Assembly: GCA_030522415.1 (NCBI GenBank)
Contig: CM060124.1
Coordinates: 22,740,454-22,804,453 of the forward strand
DNA length: 64,000 nt
From: Channallabes apus
Taxonomy: Eukaryota; Chordata; Actinopteri; Siluriformes; Clariidae
Direction of reading: 5' to 3'
The notes under the pieces are model-generated. The model was not told where the DNA came from. It searched no databases and worked only from the letters and a program-made list of their open reading frames with translations. The translations under genes were made by a program, and so were the position numbers. This document shows positions 47,201-54,419 of the stretch, piece after piece (positions within the stretch are counted from its first letter, which is position 1; every line of letters starts with the position of its first letter).

Positions 47201-50200
47201 CAATTTCTGTCGTTCTCTCTTCCTGGTTTCTTCATCTCTTGGCTCGCTCATATTTTTATCGCGCTCTTCCATTTTGCAGCCCCCAACAGAACGCTCCCTC
47301 AAATCAATACACAACTTACTGTCTGTGTCTCCTTCCGCTTTTGTGGGTGACGTAAGCGTTTCTTCTTCGTCTGTGCTTAGTGGTGGTTTGCATCCGGAAG
47401 CGCGCTGTCACGCCAAACAAATAGTTGCCCAAAAACATATCGCAAACTTTTAAAATTAAGCTTCGAGCTGACAAAGGATAAAGTAACTCAGAATATTCAG
47501 AATTGTGAAGTGCATTCCAAGATATATTTTTTACTGCACAACTCATGAAATATTCAGGCCGATGGGTTACACAATAGAACACTACTTCTGTCCACCAAAA
47601 GTAGAAAGCTTACTCTCCAGTTGGCACAGACTCATCAAAATGTCCTGTTGAAGACTGGTTAAATGTACATACTTGCCTACTTATCTTGCATGCAGTATAC
47701 AATTTTCTGTGGTGATTGTAAGGATTAAAAACTTGATGCATCCCCCAGTGTGCATCTGTAACTTCTAGGAAATTATTTAATTAAGCAAAGTTTTTTACCA
47801 TCTTGTCTTTACCTGTCTGAATACAGCCATTATCTTGTGCTCTTTCCTTATCCAGCACATACATGTGCAGGTTTTTAATATAATTTAAATCTCTTTAAAT
47901 TTCTTCTCTTGATGTAGATGAGCTAAATGGCCACATATCACAACTTGAGAAGCAGCTATCCCAGAAAGCCTTCTGTGTGTGTCTGCTTACGCAGAGCTTG
48001 TACAGCATAGCAGAGTATGTCTGTAAGGTAAGATAGATATTCAGTTATCAATGATAATCAATACTATTCCCTTATTACTACTTACTAATAAATATCACTA
48101 ACTATATGTACAAATTGTCATTAATCCCAAGTAACAGCACAAATGGTAACTAACCGGAAATAGACATTTAAGTATTTTCAGAAAAAATACAAACGTATTA
48201 TATAATACGTTGGACACATTCAATTTTGCCTGCAGTTGCAATAATTTTTGGCTGAGATCTTCTCCTGACGACGAGAGGTCTGTAGTCTTTTCCTGCACTT
48301 GGAGTGAGGTTCAAGTTGGGGCTCTCTGGTGGCCATTTTTGGGCAGATGATTCCTGCTACTCCCAGAATCACTGTTTCACGGTTTGAGCTTGTTGAAACT
48401 TGCCATTTTTGTTCTGAAATTTGCTCATGACATCTGGAAAGGAAAAATCAATTGATATGATGGTCAGTACAGTCAGGTACTCGGCGGACTTCATTTTAAT
48501 GCCACATTACTGTATGTTTCTGAGCAACTGAAGCATCCAACGATAATGTTGCCTAAAGTGACTTGTACAGTGGACACAGCATGATGCTGGAAATGTGGAA
48601 ATTATGTACTTGTACAGGATTATGTTGTTTGTACTGTGAAGGTCCTTGCTATGCTTAGTGCCCATCTATGCTAAAATAGAAAAGACAACTGCACACAAGA
48701 CAGAGATGTAACTAGAAGACAATCAGATGAGATGATGCCACAAGCAGTGAGGAATTGCCACTATCAGCAAAATGACATAGAACATTACAAAAAGGAGACC
48801 AAAGGGAAAAGCAAACACAGAAAAGAATAACAACTGAAACAGGAAATTAGGCATATAAGAAAAAAAAGGTTGGCTTACTACTGAAGAGGAAAGCTAAGAT
48901 TGACAAGACTTGTTTAATCAGCCTGGGTGAAGAAACTGCTGTGGATGGGAGATCTTTGTGATCTCAATTTAAGATTTTGAGACTTTGACATCTCAAATTA
49001 ACACTTTTTATGGGAGATCTATTGGTTTATTAGTGCATTTTTTAAATTAGAGACAATGTGATGCTAACCATCATGAAAAGACATCCCCTACAGAAATTTT
49101 AAAAGAATTGCCCTCCCATCCTCCTTTTCCAATGTGACTGAATTTCCCCCCCGTCTGAACAAATGACAAAACCTTTGGAGCAATGTCTCCTAGCCAGATG
49201 AGACCAGAGTGGAGTTGTTTGGCCTTAATGCCCAGTGTTATGTTTGGTGAAAACAAAACTCATCATTTCATCTCATAACCTTTGTCAAGCATGGTAGTGG
49301 ATAGTGATGATTTGGGCTTGTTTTTCAGACAGAGAACCTGGACACTTGCCATAATTGAGACAACCATACTCCTCTGTATACAAAAGTATTCTGGAGTCAA
49401 ATGTAAGGCTATCTGCCTGATAGTTAAAGTTTGGTTGAAATTGGTCATGCAGCAGACAATGATCTGAAGCACACCAGTAAATGGGTCAAGGTTTGGGATA
49501 GCCTAGTCAAAGTCCAGATATTAAGAGAGCTGTGCATAGACCAATTTCCAAAAACTGCAATGAACTTTGTGTATATCAGTTGCATTTTAAATATCAAGAA
49601 GTTAGAGACATAGTAATAAGGAATGATCACTGTCATATAAGTAATAAGGTCATTTTGTCAAGTGTAAGCACGGACTCTGCCTAGCAATTATGGTGTAACC
49701 AAAAGTTAGAACTAGAAGGAAACACAAGGGGAGAAAAACAGAAACATGATTAAATATATCTATTTCACTCTCTTTGTTTTCCCCCTATAAAGAAATCTTT
49801 GGCTAATATTCCTGTTCAGCTGATTGCCTCCTCTGTGATAAGACTTCTGAAAATATCCATTGGTCATCGGCCCTTTACCTTACTGAAGGCTGATGTATTT
49901 CCACATCTTATTGGCTGTTACAAGATCCAGCAGTGCAGTATCGACCTACTAGGTGACCTCACAGTTTATGCAGGTAAGCAAATTAGATGAAATGTTTCTA
50001 TGTAATAATTAACACACATTGTGTAATAATAAATGGCACTGGTGGCTCAGCGATGGGTGTTCCGCCTGCCATGTGAAATCCCCGGGTTTGACATGGCAGT
50101 TTCAACCCCGGGCCTTTGACATTTCCAGTCAGTGCCCAAACCCCAGCCACTTGATGGAGTGCCGGTCTCAAGCCCAGATAAAATGGGAGGGTTGCATCAG

Positions 50201-52174
50201 GAAGGACATTTTTGTGTGCATGCTTGATATTCTGGGAGTGATCTAGTTATATCTGAAATATATTTACACTCACTGTATGTTAAGTACACCTTGCTAGTAC
50301 TGGATTGGACCCCCTTGGAACTGCCTTAATTCTTGGCATACTGTAGATTCTTCAAGGTCAGATGTCCTGGTGGATATAGCCATAAGAAGAGGGGAGGACA
50401 TGTGACATTAAAATTATTCTCAATTGGTAGCTTGTAATTTTGATCGAAGACAGGATGAATCAATGCTTTCATGTTTATGCCAAATCCTTACTCTGCCATC
50501 CAAAGCTTTTTTTGTTTGCTATGAGACAGTGTACACAAGCAGCACTTCATCACTTCAGAAATGTGATGCAATCTTTCCAGAAATTTACTCATTAGACCAG
50601 GCAATTTTTTTTGCAATCTTGTGTTTTCCAATTTTGCTGATGCCATGTGAATTGTAGATTCATAGGTGCCATGTTCTATTTTGCTTTGAGCTTCAGGAAT
50701 TCATCTTGATGCCTTGAGTTCTAATTGACTGATTTAGATATTTGTGGTAACAAGCAGTTGAACAGGTGTACCTAATGCGCAAGACAACTAATGGTCTCAA
50801 GTACAATAAGAGGACAAGAAATTTAACTCGTGAAAAGGCACAGCTGTGAATTGAAAAGCATTCCAGGTGACTCTAGAATCTAATGAGAGAATGCCAAGCT
50901 AAATCAAAGCTAAATGTAGCTACTTTGGTCAATCCAAAATCTAAAATATATTGGTGGTCGTTTAATTTTTAGTTTCTGTTATAATTGCATGTGTGTTCTT
51001 TCATGGTTTGGATGTCTTAATTTAGGACCAAATTATTTCTAGTTCAGAGTAGGACATGTTTATGGAGCTTCCTACTCTTACTTTCTGCATGGAGTAGGAC
51101 TGCTCCTACTTCATGCAGATATAAAATGACATAATGACATAAAATGTTGAAAAAGTGATGCACTTTTTTGTGGCCAAAAAACTAAGTTCAGCAAAGTTCA
51201 GCACAGGTATGAAAAGGATCCTCATAACTCTTGGGAATGTGGCTAGGATACTCAGTCCAAAAATTTTTTAATGAGTTTCTTGGGGTCACATATAACATTC
51301 AGAGTAAACCGGGTGCCTAATTCCAAATAAGAAAATAGTTTTTGAGAACTGATGGTCAGGTTCCTTAAAAAATAAGTAGAACAATATTTCTAGTGGACAA
51401 AAGTCATTGGGCCACAATAATCAATTAAACCATAATCGTGCAGCCCTAATACAGGTAGTCCAAACTGCCATCACATGGCCAAAACAGTAACCACACCTAA
51501 GGAGTTGAATCTCACTCACTGAGACATCACACAGTGTTATCTCTGCACCTTTTGAAGGGAATCCCGGACGCCATTTTGTCTCTGAGGGAATTTCTCAATA
51601 AGAAGTAATCAACTCTGATGATTCATTCCTCAATCCAAAAATATTAATATAACAATTAATACGAAGTATAAAGTAAAAATAAAACTAATTAACCTGCACT
51701 TTACCTTAATAATTTGGGAGAAGGGGGGGGGGTGTTATTGTGAGTGAATCACAGTGCGAGAGGGAGAGGAACCATAGACTCAGATTATAGTGCAAAACCT
51801 TCCTTGTTTATCAAGGTAAAATGTATTTAAATTTATTAAAACACGCGCCAAATAAGTTACTCGCAATCCAAGGTTTTACAGTTATCTGAAATGTAACACT
51901 TGTCTCTGCGCCTTTAAATGAAGAGGGGAATCCCGGACACCCTTTTGTCAACTGTTTTCCACTGTATTGCATTGTGAACTCTGTTTTGTTGAGGATTTTC
52001 CCAAAACAATCTAACTGCCACACATGCAAATAGAGAGAGATCATCCTTAGCACTTCCTTGTTTGTGTACAAAGCTAATCATTTTTGGGCCATTTTTCCAG
52101 AGAGCATCGACCTACTTCAGGAGGCTTTTACTGTTCTTCTGCAGTATCTGCAGTGTCCTGACTCACAAGCTACA
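23687..52174 (+). CDS. BRAT1: BRAT1, BRCA1-associated ATM activator 1 (5' part, nine exons)
   Basis: Nine exons (23687-23813, 36392-36546, 37734-37881, 39423-39816, 40730-40849, 40931-41019, 47918-48027, 49793-49973, 52101-52174) join in phase to 1398 bases, 466 codons. All introns are GT-AG. The product starts [16 protein letters not shown] and includes [47 protein letters not shown] and [15 protein letters not shown], which align in order with the N-terminal half of vertebrate BRAT1. BRAT1 is a nuclear HEAT-repeat scaffold of about 820 residues, linked to ATM/DNA-damage signalling and to assembly of the INTS9-INTS11 part of the Integrator complex. The sequence is all-helical in look, with no catalytic motif, as expected. 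The C-terminal 350 or so residues, including the INTS11-contacting tail, are not in the window. No stop or frameshift occurs, so the gene looks functional. Introns 1 and 6 are enlarged by transposons. Confidence 0.92.
23814..24844. other. BRAT1 intron 1, start, no feature recognised
   Basis: AT-rich intronic DNA without exon or clear transposon end. Confidence 0.4.
24845..25035 (+). pseudogene. Tc1 transposase N-terminal fragment
   Basis: The plus strand reads [35 protein letters not shown], the end of the helix-turn-helix region and linker of a Tc1 transposase. It is a separate subfamily from the next copy at 25096. No ends found. Confidence 0.65.
25069..25094. repeat. (TA)n microsatellite
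   Basis: Thirteen TA units directly before the Tc1 remnant; such tracts are good Tc1 targets. Confidence 0.9.
25096..25935 (+). mobile_element. Tc1-like remnant in BRAT1 intron 1
   Basis: Begins with TTACACTTCTCAAAAAATTTGC after a (TA)n tract. It carries a transposase with [20 protein letters not shown] (helix-turn-helix), [14 protein letters not shown], then, out of frame, WSDETK with the first catalytic [23 protein letters not shown], and [14 protein letters not shown]. The second D and the E are missing because the sequence is replaced at about 25940 by the fold-back element. A 20-base inverted pair (GACCTGCAGAGAGCTGGAG / CTCTCTGCAGGTC) lies near 25485-25530. Confidence 0.8.
26179..26399 (-). 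repeat. BEL/Pao 3' LTR, internally deleted
   Basis: 221 bp; compared with the other LTR it jumps from GTCTCTTG straight to GCTTATGTAATAAAC. Contains a small tandem duplication TTAATGCTTAATGCTTAA. Confidence 0.85.
26590..26800 (-). pseudogene. BEL/Pao integrase C-terminal domain
   Basis: The minus strand reads KKLSIGDIV, then [35 protein letters not shown] and RPIDKLC. This is the small barrel that follows the integrase core in BEL elements (GDIV...DE..PRN.W..GR...V.P...G..R). One stop lies in the DIV/ID region. Confidence 0.8.
26853..27960 (-). pseudogene. BEL/Pao RT end and RNase H
   Basis: Frame 27317-27877, extended to about 27960, has the end of the reverse transcriptase ([46 protein letters not shown]). 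The RNase H follows ([19 protein letters not shown] with the first acidic [13 protein letters not shown] with E), and frame 27013-27312 continues with [13 protein letters not shown] (third D) and [13 protein letters not shown] (fourth D). Frame 26853-27065 is the linker to integrase. The palm with the catalytic double aspartate is missing. Confidence 0.85.
27961..28497. mobile_element. Unidentified insertion in BEL pol ending in a hAT-like terminus
   Basis: A GC-rich segment replaces the reverse transcriptase palm. Its right edge reads TTGGAATCGGAACAACCCTAG, the inverse of a hAT-type end (CTAGGGTTGTTCCGATTCC), with CCGATACCAG and GGTATCGG repeats just inside. The matching left end was not identified. 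BEL coding sequence resumes at about 28500. Confidence 0.5.
28619..29627 (-). mobile_element. Non-autonomous hAT element inside BEL pol
   Basis: 1009 bp with ends TAGGGTTGAGTATCG and GTACCCAACCCTA and a perfect 8-bp duplication ATCAGCAT (28611-28618, 29628-29635). The duplication interrupts a BEL frame that reads on across the site. It contains GATACCGG/CCGGTATA words and one small BED-finger frame on the minus strand. Confidence 0.92.
29158..29322 (-). CDS. BED-type zinc-finger peptide of the hAT element
   Basis: From ATG at 29322 the minus strand encodes 54 residues: [19 protein letters not shown], then [20 protein letters not shown] and LMKHSRADG, with a stop at 29158-29160. The pattern W..F....C..C.........N...L..H is a BED finger, the DNA-binding part of hAT transposases. 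The downstream catalytic domain is absent. It may be what is left of exon 1. Two tandem TTTAACTTTATTCCGT copies lie at its end. Confidence 0.65.
   Translation of the reverse strand: MPKPKQSKVWLYFTRKDSGTATCRKCFTAVACKGGNTSNLMKHSRADGIKLKAE
30530..32444 (-). pseudogene. BEL/Pao gag region
   Basis: From [16 protein letters not shown] at 32444 a short frame leads, after a frameshift, into 31887-32240 ([14 protein letters not shown]) and 31202-32041, where a charged coiled coil ([40 protein letters not shown]) is typical of BEL gag. Frames 30843-31139 and 30530-30889 contain the capsid-like part ([34 protein letters not shown]). Four or more breaks; not functional. Confidence 0.75.
32482..32995 (-). 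repeat. BEL/Pao 5' LTR
   Basis: 514 bp, plus-strand edges TGTAGATGCGG and GGCTCTTACA. Confidence 0.85.
33145..33320 (-). repeat. LTR-like repeat, copy A
   Basis: TGTAAAAACGAGAGCACAC to CATCTAACATTAG. About 170 bases are shared with 46154-46330 (same orientation) and 58930-59160 (opposite), including TCTACGGCAAGCCC and GAGGGG. Cut at its right by a hAT terminus. Confidence 0.6.
33321..34345 (+). mobile_element. hAT-type element remnant (TAGGGCTGCAACTAACG end)
   Basis: Begins TAGGGCTGCAACTAACG with ATTATTTTGATAATCG inside, a widespread vertebrate hAT terminus. The rest of the segment is non-coding AT-rich DNA and then GC-richer sequence (33900-34330). The other end was not recognised. Confidence 0.5.
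34346..34485 (-). mobile_element. Terminus of the TAGGGG fold-back family
   Basis: Inverted copy of 14746-14890: ACATTATGTAAAACAGTTTC to TATCGCCCACCCCTA. Probably the distal end of fold-back copy 2. Confidence 0.7.
34487..34600 (+). pseudogene. Tc1 C-terminal fragment (second subfamily)
   Basis: Contains ACAGCGACAGCCCCAAAAC and then CGTGAAAACCTTGTGAAGGC, which encodes a C-terminal Tc1 piece of the form [12 protein letters not shown] different Tc1 subfamily from the next element. Confidence 0.55.
34601..36028 (+). mobile_element. Tc1/mariner transposon, left end truncated
   Basis: The right inverted repeat ends AGCCACTG before TA at 36029-36030. The left inverted repeat begins only at ATACATGATTCCAAAC and lacks its outer part; the inner parts (GTAATTATTCAGCCCCC and its inverse GGGGGCTGAATAATTAC) pair well. 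The transposase is on the plus strand. Confidence 0.88.
34825..35826 (+). pseudogene. Tc1 transposase, two frameshifts
   Basis: Frame 34825-35256 starts [20 protein letters not shown] and holds the helix-turn-helix ([20 protein letters not shown]) and GRPPKLTGR. Frame 35228-35488 holds [13 protein letters not shown] with the first catalytic D. Frame 35425-35826 holds [12 protein letters not shown] (second D) and [15 protein letters not shown] (E), so the DD34E triad survives in pieces. A deletion near 35225 removes residues before the first D, and a frameshift lies near 35385. Confidence 0.88.
36045..36210 (+). mobile_element. Terminal fragment of a further Tc1-like element
   Basis: CAGTGGTTGGACAATGAAAC, then GGCCAATTTGGTGTTGGAGG and TTTCATGGCTAAATT, the 5' region of a Tc1-like family. 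No transposase remains. Confidence 0.5.
36392..36546 (+). CDS. BRAT1: BRAT1 coding exon 2
   Basis: Acceptor TCTTCCACCAG, donor CTGCAG|GTAAGT, phase 1 in, 0 out. Encodes [10 protein letters not shown] to HSFILLQ. It lies 12.6 kb after exon 1, behind a pile of transposons. Confidence 0.93.
36547..37733. other. BRAT1 intron 2
   Basis: No transposon end or RNA recognised. Confidence 0.5.
37734..37881 (+). CDS. BRAT1: BRAT1 coding exon 3
   Basis: Acceptor TGCTGACGCAG, donor AATG|GTAAAT, phase 0 in, 1 out. Encodes [10 protein letters not shown] to NLFFKN. Confidence 0.93.
38049..38690 (-). mobile_element. Decayed Tc1-like element in BRAT1 intron 3
   Basis: Left ACACTGCATTCCAAATTATT and right AATTAATTTGGAACACAGTG are inverted ends next to TA. 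On the minus strand around 38520-38420 a fragment [20 protein letters not shown] marks the transposase C-terminus. The rest has been lost. Confidence 0.65.
38795..39010. repeat. Dispersed fish repeat (GCCAATTAGCCTAATCTGC)
   Basis: Contains CCTGCAGCCTATCCC, a CA/CG-rich run, GCCAATTAGCCTAATCTGC, TTTTTGGACTGGGGGAG and CATGGGGAGAACATGCAAAC, an interspersed sequence common in fish genomes. Class not assigned. Confidence 0.5.
39423..39816 (+). CDS. BRAT1: BRAT1 coding exon 4
   Basis: Acceptor TGTCTTTCACAG, donor TAAG|GTATGT, phase 1 in, 2 out. The largest exon seen (394 bases); encodes [10 protein letters not shown] to FTAVLQAVV, several HEAT-like helices. Confidence 0.94.
39999..40044. other. 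Intronic hairpin in BRAT1 intron 4
   Basis: Two 20-base arms (39999-40018 and 40025-40044) with one mismatch and a six-base loop GGCTTA; each arm contains GGGGC/GCCCC. It could be a short fold-back repeat. Confidence 0.7.
40050..40729. other. Rest of BRAT1 intron 4
   Basis: No feature recognised. Confidence 0.4.
40730..40849 (+). CDS. BRAT1: BRAT1 coding exon 5
   Basis: Acceptor ATATCACAG, donor AACTG|GTGAGT, phase 2 in, 2 out. Encodes [10 protein letters not shown] to SILQIEN; the RSPV start matches the position of that motif in other BRAT1 proteins. Confidence 0.92.
40931..41019 (+). CDS. BRAT1: BRAT1 coding exon 6
   Basis: Separated from exon 5 by only 81 bases. Acceptor TGTTTTTTAG, donor CTAG|GTGCAT, phase 2 in, 1 out. 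Encodes [10 protein letters not shown] to PLQLNEL. Confidence 0.9.
41211..41240. repeat. (TG)n microsatellite
   Basis: About fifteen TG units. Confidence 0.95.
41243..41500 (+). mobile_element. hAT-type end (TAGGGCTGTAGTTATCG)
   Basis: TAGGGCTGTAGTTATCGAATA, then AATTGAGTATTCTGCC. The same 200-base segment occurs at 53545-53740. Only this terminus is present. Confidence 0.55.
42130..42570. repeat. Imperfect tandem array, ~130-bp unit
   Basis: ATAATATTTATGCAATATAAT followed by CACAGGCTCT and GATTCGTTATTCGTTTGC recurs at about 42150, 42290 and, more diverged, 42460-42560. It lies inside the TTAA-flanked element. Confidence 0.7.
43285..43675. repeat. Direct duplication, copy 1
   Basis: Matches 44953-45360 from TTTCAGTCATGATATACTAAC through GGGCGAGCCTCCACACAGC to TTTCGGCTGTGCTGATC. 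Near-identical over most of its length apart from a few small indels, so the duplication is fairly recent. Confidence 0.85.
44953..45360. repeat. Direct duplication, copy 2
   Basis: Second copy of 43285-43675; it has an extra segment (about 45056-45120) including ACTGAGTCATCTACATAAAT absent from copy 1. Confidence 0.85.
46154..46330 (-). repeat. LTR-like repeat, copy B
   Basis: TGTAATATAAAAAACAATAA to GCATCTAACATT, same family as 33145-33320 and 58930-59160. It sits directly beside the donor site of the putative exon at 46347-46495. Confidence 0.55.
46347..46495 (-). CDS. Putative first exon of the TTAA element gene
   Basis: From ATG at 46495 the minus strand encodes [20 protein letters not shown], then [18 protein letters not shown] and [11 protein letters not shown]; it ends CAGTG|GTAAGT. 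The [11 protein letters not shown] motif resembles the acidic N-terminal motif found in a group of transposon-linked proteins annotated as P2X purinoceptor 7-like in fish, but that link is from memory of the motif only. Downstream exons were not identified. Confidence 0.45.
46705..46800 (+). repeat. Dispersed fish repeat (TTCAATTCAAT, copy 2)
   Basis: TTCAATTCAATTAAATTTTA, then TATATAGCGCTTTTAACAATG and CTCAAAGCAGCTT. Same type as 6737-6810. Confidence 0.6.
46917..47917. other. BRAT1 intron 6, right part
   Basis: A C-run and (CA)n tract at about 47023-47057. A charged minus-strand reading near 47290-47160 ([20 protein letters not shown]) may be part of an unidentified repeat; it has no splice or domain support. 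Confidence 0.4.
47918..48027 (+). CDS. BRAT1: BRAT1 coding exon 7
   Basis: Acceptor TTGATGTAG, donor TAAG|GTAAGA, phase 1 in, 0 out. Encodes [10 protein letters not shown] to IAEYVCK. It follows a 6.9-kb intron carrying the TTAA-flanked element. Confidence 0.9.
48028..49059. other. BRAT1 intron 7, left part
   Basis: No clear feature; short stretches resemble degenerate Tc1 sequence but could not be aligned with certainty. Confidence 0.35.
49060..49565 (+). pseudogene. Decayed Tc1-like transposase in BRAT1 intron 7
   Basis: [18 protein letters not shown] (first catalytic D) at about 49195-49245, VKHGSG at 49283-49300, [18 protein letters not shown] (second D) near 49440-49490. Many stops and indels; old copy. 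It stops about 230 bases before exon 8. Confidence 0.7.
49793..49973 (+). CDS. BRAT1: BRAT1 coding exon 8
   Basis: Acceptor CCCCCTATAAAG, donor GCAG|GTAAGC, phase 0 in, 1 out. Encodes [10 protein letters not shown] to GDLTVYA. A SINE begins 62 bases after the donor. Confidence 0.92.
50035..50207 (+). mobile_element. SINE with tRNA-like head in BRAT1 intron 8
   Basis: GGCACTGGTGGCTCAGCG is an A-box-like head, AACCCCGGGCCTTTGAC is a damaged B-box area, and AAATGGGAGGGTTGCATCAG with GGAAGGAC is the LINE-like tail. A second, diverged B-box copy (CCGGGTTTGAC) lies at 50083-50093, so the head seems partly duplicated. Confidence 0.65.
50266..50800 (-). mobile_element. Decayed Tc1-like element in BRAT1 intron 8
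   Basis: Left CACTCACTGTATGTTAAGTA with TTGGACCCCCTTGGAACTGC, right GAACAGGTGTACCTAATGCGC, the typical ends of a Tc1 subfamily. Scattered minus-strand matches (for example near 50585-50620, ATTAGACCAGGCAA) recall the SDE region. No frame survives. Confidence 0.65.
50801..52100. other. BRAT1 intron 8, right part
   Basis: Contains a hAT-like end CGTGCAGCCCTAAT at 51437-51450 and a repeat (51640-51720) whose AAAAATAAAACTAATTAACC and TGCACTTTACCTT recur at 63776-63812. No exon seen before 52101. Confidence 0.45.
52101..52174 (+). CDS. BRAT1: BRAT1 coding exon 9
   Basis: Acceptor ATTTTTCCAG, donor CTACA|GTAAGT, phase 1 in, 0 out. Encodes [10 protein letters not shown] to CPDSQAT. This is the last exon in the window; no match to the C-terminal HEAT region is found in the following 11.8 kb. 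Confidence 0.88.
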
Positions 52175-52577
52175 GTAAGTGTATCAATCTCAATATTCAT
52201 AATGTCATATTTTGTTTTGAGTTATATTTAATGTTGTTAAATAATTTTGTTTTACTTATTTTGCTGCATTGCAAAGTAAGGTTTCTCTTATATGCACTTG
52301 ACAGTTTATAATTTAATACACATCGTTAAATACATTTTGATTAAATTTTGTCTTATTTGAATGACACTTTTAATGATTGACATTGTCTTAAAGAGATTTA
52401 CTTGAATGTAAATTCGGGATATAAATTTACAGTGGAAAAGTATTCAGACCCCCTTAAATTTTTCACTGTTATATTGCAGCCATTTGCTAAAATCATAAAT
52501 TCTTTTTCTCATTAATGTACACACATCACCCCATATTGACAGAAAAACACAGAATTGTTGACATTTTTGCAGATTTA

Positions 52578-53203
52578 TTAAAAAAGAAAAACTGAAATAT
52601 CACATGGTCCTAAGTATTCAGACCCTTTGCTCAGTATTTTAATAGAAGCACCCATTTGATCTAATACAGCCACAAGTCTTTTTGGGAAAGATGCAACAAG
52701 TTTTTCACACCTGGATTTGGAGATCCTCTGCCATTCCTCCTTGCATATCCTCTCCAGTTCTGTCAGAGTGCATGGTAAATGTTGGCGGACAGACATTTTT
52801 AGGTCTCCAGAGATGCTCAATTGGGTTTAAGTCAGGGCTCTGGCTGGGCCATTTAAGAACAGTCACAAGAGTTGTTGTGAAGCCACTCCTTTGTTATTTT
52901 AGCTATGGCGGTGTCTGAGGTCCTGAACACTCTGGAGAAGGTTTTGTCCAGCATATCCCTGTACTTGGCCGCATCCATTTTTCCCTCAATTGCAACCAGT
53001 CGTCCTGTCACTGCAGCTGAAAAACACCCCCACATCATGATGCTGCCACCACCATGCTTCACTGTTGGTACTGTATTGGACAGGTGATGAGCAGTGCCTG
53101 GATTTCTCCACACACAATGCTTAGAATTATGGCCGAAAAAGTTCTATCTTGGTCTCATCAGACCAGAGAATCTTATTTCTTACCATCTTGGAGTCCTTCA
53201 GGT

Positions 53204-53247
<44 letters not shown>

Positions 53248-53541
53248 ACTCCATGCGGGCTTTCATGTGTCTTGCACTGAGGAGAGCCTTTCGTCAGGCC
53301 ACTCTGGCATAAAGCCCCGACTGGTGGAGGGCTGCAGTGATGGTTGACTTTCTACAACTCCCATCTCCTGACTGCATCTCTGGAGCTCAGCCACAGTGAT
53401 CTTTGGGTTGTTCTTTACCTCTCTCACCAAGGCTCTTCTCCCCTGATAGCTCAGTTTGGCCGAACACCAGCTCTAGGAAGGGTTCTGGTCATCCCAAACG
53501 TCTTCCATTTAAGCATTATGGAGGCCACTGTGCTAGACCTG
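52578..53541 (-). pseudogene. Tc1 transposase, heavily damaged
   Basis: Frame 53451-53654 includes helix-turn-helix-linked RSSTVASIMLKWKTFGMTRTL; frame 52853-53113 has NTVPTVKHGGGSIMMWGCFS and KMDAAKYRDML; frame 52578-52820 has LTELERICKEEWQRISKSRC. The second catalytic D region (DNDPKH) is mutated to SDTAIAKI, and the E-containing SPDLNPIE segment is out of frame. Not functional. Confidence 0.8.
53206..53243. repeat. Poly-T run of 38 bases inside a Tc1 copy
   Basis: An uninterrupted T run in the minus-strand transposase, where a normal copy has a short T-rich codon stretch. Confidence 0.9.
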
Positions 53542-53544
53542 TAT

Positions 53545-53755
53545 CTATTGAATATTTTAATAATCGAGTATTCTACCAAAAATTTAATCGAGTAATCGGA
53601 TAAATTGTACTTTTGCTTAATTAAACAGCAATGTAAAACATATAAGAGAAACAAAAATTAATTGCTTTTCTTTTTTAGAAAAATCAACATTTATTTTTTA
53701 AATACATAGAGGATTTTATCAAAAATAAACATTGTCATTATTCACAATTAGGGCT
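53545..53755 (+). mobile_element. hAT-type fragment, second copy of 41243-41500
   Basis: TATTGAATATTTTAATAATCG, GAGTATTCTACC and AATTAAACAGCAATGTAAAAC align with 41250-41460. Followed by TTAGGGCTGGGCGATTTTTGG, another hAT-like end. Confidence 0.55.
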
Positions 53756-53998
53756 GGGCGATTTTTGGCCTATATTGAACGATAATGATATATATTTCGA
53801 TATAAGCTGTTAATGCTGCCAGCTTTAAGAGTATCCCAATAATGATTGAAGCCACAAAAATTTAAGGGTTCATTAAATTACATTTTAAAGTATAGTTTAT
53901 TAACAAAAACATGTCAGATTTGGCCTTAAAAATTAAGATACTATAGGCACATGCTCAATCTTTACAAGGCAAAGATTTTTATTTAAAAAAATAAGTAT

Positions 53999-54062
53999 AG
54001 ATGGCTGTAAAATCAAACGGTTTTCAAGCAGTTTTAGTCTCGTTATGATTTTACAGCCATCT
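53999..54062. other. Perfect 17-bp inverted repeat
   Basis: AGATGGCTGTAAAATCA at 53999-54015 and its exact inverse at 54046-54062, 30-base loop. Confidence 0.9.
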
Positions 54063-54419
54063 GTACTTCAGCATCCTTCTCACATTCCAACAGTGGTGTT
54101 AAACTGTTTGTATCACTCTATTTCAAAGGAAGATGCATTTGAATATCTGCATAATGGTGAAAAGACATTCTGGCCAATAATCTCCTTTAAAAAGGAAAGT
54201 GAAGCAGCCTCAAACTGGTTAAAAGCAGCAGAGCATGTTGCACTGATGGATAAATCACAATAAAAGGAGGTAATATAAGTGATTTAATATTCTTAATCCT
54301 GTCCACAAAAAAAAAAATAATAATTTGCACCTTTTGGAGGATTCAACATAACATGTTGGTTGTGCCGGATTTAGAACAGCATTAATAGTGCTAAAAAGAA
54401 CATGAGGTCTGGCACAGTT

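Larger units (their letters stand above)
52430..53541 (-). mobile_element. Tc1 transposon, right end truncated
   Basis: Left end CAGTGGAAAAGTATTCAGACC after TA (52428-52429). The transposase runs on the minus strand and the sequence stops at about 53541, before the opposite inverted repeat, where hAT-like DNA takes over. A 38-base T run (53206-53243) interrupts the coding part. Confidence 0.82.

Noticed and set aside
54045..54263. 72-residue plus-strand frame with exon-like look
   Set aside because: It overlaps the perfect inverted repeat, has no matching splice acceptor or known domain, and does not resemble the missing part of BRAT1.
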